64,000 nt of DNA from Flavihumibacter sp. UBA7668. Its GTDB lineage: Bacteria; Bacteroidota; Bacteroidia; Chitinophagales; Chitinophagaceae. The stretch lies in NCBI RefSeq assembly GCF_002483205.1, contig NZ_DLHM01000004.1:1-64000 (forward strand). The letters run 5' to 3'. A program made the translations under genes and the position numbers. Each line of letters begins with the position of its first letter. Position 1 is the stretch's first letter. The notes below the pieces were generated by a model, which was given only the letters and a program-made list of their open reading frames with translations, was not told where the DNA came from and made no database searches. Positions 62,906 to 64,000 of the stretch are shown here, piece after piece.

Positions 62906-64000
62906 TACCGGTTCCGAATAAATTTTTCCAGTTCAACCGCATGAAAAATTATGGCTGCAATTCCAATGCAGATCAATAAATCGGTCAAACTTAAAGGAGC
63001 TGTTTTAAATAGTTTATTGGCAAATGGAAGATAGATTACTCCAAGCTGAATAAAAAAAGTGCCAATAACTGCAATTGCCAGAGAGGGATTGGAAAATAAT
63101 CCGATTTTATAAATAAAACTATGGTCGCTTCGGATAGCCAGCACATGACCCAGTTGCGCCAGTGATAAAACAGTAAACACCATCGTTTGCCAATTAGGAT
63201 GATTGGTATGAATGGCCCATGCTTGTGTTCCCAGGGTTACTACTGCCATTAACAGACCAACCCAAACTATATGATACCCCGTACCTTCCGAAAACAATCC
63301 CTCATCGGTTCTTCTTGGCGGACGTTTCATTATATCATTCTCGGCTTTTTCTGCACTTAGTGCCAGGCCAGGTAAACCATCTGTTACAAGGTTGATCCAG
63401 AGTATATGAATGGGTAATAAAGGGATGGGCATGCCTAATAAAGGCGCCATAAATATGGTCCAGATTTCTGCACCATTACAGGTCATTATATACTTTACAA
63501 ATTTTCGGATATTATCGTAAATCCGTCGACCTTCTTTTACGGCTTTTACGATAGTGGTGAAATTATCATCCAGTAAAATCATGTGAGCTGCTTCCTTACT
63601 TACATCAGTTCCTGTAATCCCCATCGCTACCCCAATATTAGCAGATTTAAGAGAGGGTGCATCATTAACTCCATCCCCTGTCATTGCAACAAAATGTTTC
63701 TTTCTTTGCAGCGATTGAACAATATTCAACTTCTGTTCTGGTGATACTCTTGCATATACTTTTATGCGCTCAACTTTATTATCCAATTCATCCGGACTTA
63801 ACAAGGCCAGTTCCTTTCCGGTTATTGCCAGATCATCATTTCCGTACAAACCTATTTCCCGGGCAATAGCAGCCGCCGTTTCTGGGTGGTCACCTGTGAT
63901 CATAACGGGTTGGATACCGGCAGTTTTACAATCTTTTATTGCTTTTTTCACCTCATCTCTGGGAGGGTCTATCATTCCTGCCAATCCAGCCGGTTGTAAA
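62890..64000 (-). CDS. Calcium-type P-ATPase, C-terminal part (cut by window end)
   Basis: The last about 370 residues of a cation-translocating P-type ATPase of the P2 (SERCA/PMR1-like) class. GMIDPPRDEV, then MITGDHPETA, MTGDGVNDAPSLKSANIGVAM (hinge), and the membrane domain with LLPIHILWINLVTDGLPGLALS are present. The asparagine/aspartate in NLVTD belong to the ion site. Four further hydrophobic helices complete the C-terminus. The N-terminal half, including the DKTGT phosphorylation site, lies beyond 64000. Calcium is the likely ion, not proven. Confidence 0.9.
   Translation of the reverse strand, partial: LQPAGLAGMIDPPRDEVKKAIKDCKTAGIQPVMITGDHPETAAAIAREIGLYGNDDLAITGKELALLSPDELDNKVERIKVYARVSPEQKLNIVQSLQRKKHFVAMTGDGVNDAPSLKSANIGVAMGITGTDVSKEAAHMILLDDNFTTIVKAVKEGRRIYDNIRKFVKYIMTCNGAEIWTIFMAPLLGMPIPLLPIHILWINLVTDGLPGLALSAEKAENDIMKRPPRRTDEGLFSEGTGYHIVWVGLLMAVVTLGTQAWAIHTNHPNWQTMVFTVLSLAQLGHVLAIRSDHSFIYKIGLFSNPSLAIAVIGTFFIQLGVIYLPFANKLFKTAPLSLTDLLICIGIAAIIFHAVELEKFIRNRYYRRN

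Noticed and set aside
1..64000. tRNA or rRNA genes and intact insertion sequences
   Set aside because: No cloverleaf-like sequence with CCA-adjacent features, no rRNA segments and no transposase frames were recognised in the gaps.

Overview
The window looks like chromosome from a Bacteroidota bacterium, most likely of the Chitinophagaceae or a close relative. The support is a SusC/SusD outer-membrane pair, exact Bacteroidota -7 promoter boxes (TANNTTTG), a short NuoG without the large molybdopterin domain, an ExbB-ExbD-ExbD-TonB cluster and few Shine-Dalgarno sites. I cannot name the genus from sequence alone. No rRNA, tRNA, CRISPR array or intact transposase was seen.

Layout. 1-12905: the nuoE-nuoN part of a complex I operon (+), interrupted by unusual repeat-rich gaps before nuoE, nuoG and nuoK; the nuoF-nuoG gap also carries a four-helix-bundle protein gene. 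12963-17398: an ABC permease, a small lipoprotein gene flanked by inverted 11-bp-period arrays, and a secreted zinc metalloprotease. 17673-20818: TonB energising complex. 20892-22307: mnmE with a 14-bp tandem repeat inside the reading frame. 22439-24312: a caspase-like gene remnant and a toxin-antitoxin pair with its operator. 24448-36006: a small accessory zone of AraC/GlxA/Crp regulators, oxidoreductases and membrane proteins, with at least four decaying genes (a truncated outer-membrane barrel duplicate, an esterase, a quinone reductase, a sialate O-acetylesterase). 36249-39414: a winged-helix protein, a six-copy array with exact 21-bp spacing, an aldehyde dehydrogenase and a LacI regulator. 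39400-52918: a sialic-acid utilisation locus. 52919-54201: phosphatase plus KptA. 54519-60876: two giant overlapping PAS histidine kinases. 60934-64000: DUF1801, DUF819 and the C-terminal part of a calcium-type P-ATPase cut by the window end.

How the parts work together. The sialic-acid locus reads as a complete uptake module. Two sialidases and a PKD/LamG surface lipoprotein release and bind sialic acid, SusC/SusD import it across the outer membrane (energised by TonB/ExbBD-type machinery such as that at 17.7-20.8 kb), NanM-like mutarotase acts in the periplasm, an MFS permease crosses the inner membrane and a NanA-like lyase cleaves it. A FadR-type GntR regulator sits between the two divergent arms. 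Both arms have a -7 box followed one base later by the same 13-bp palindrome, so the regulator and its two operators can be read directly from the DNA.

The most unusual signal is short-period repetition. Heptamer tracts fill the nuo gaps, and three of them end in hairpin, CACTTTT, pyrimidine heptamers and ATG. Nine plus four units with 11-bp spacing flank the lipoprotein gene, six perfect 9-mers have exact 21-bp spacing, and a family of ACCCG/CGGGT palindromes appears at gene ends and inside mnmE. The four-helix-bundle gene embedded in the largest heptamer tract may be part of an undescribed repeat element.
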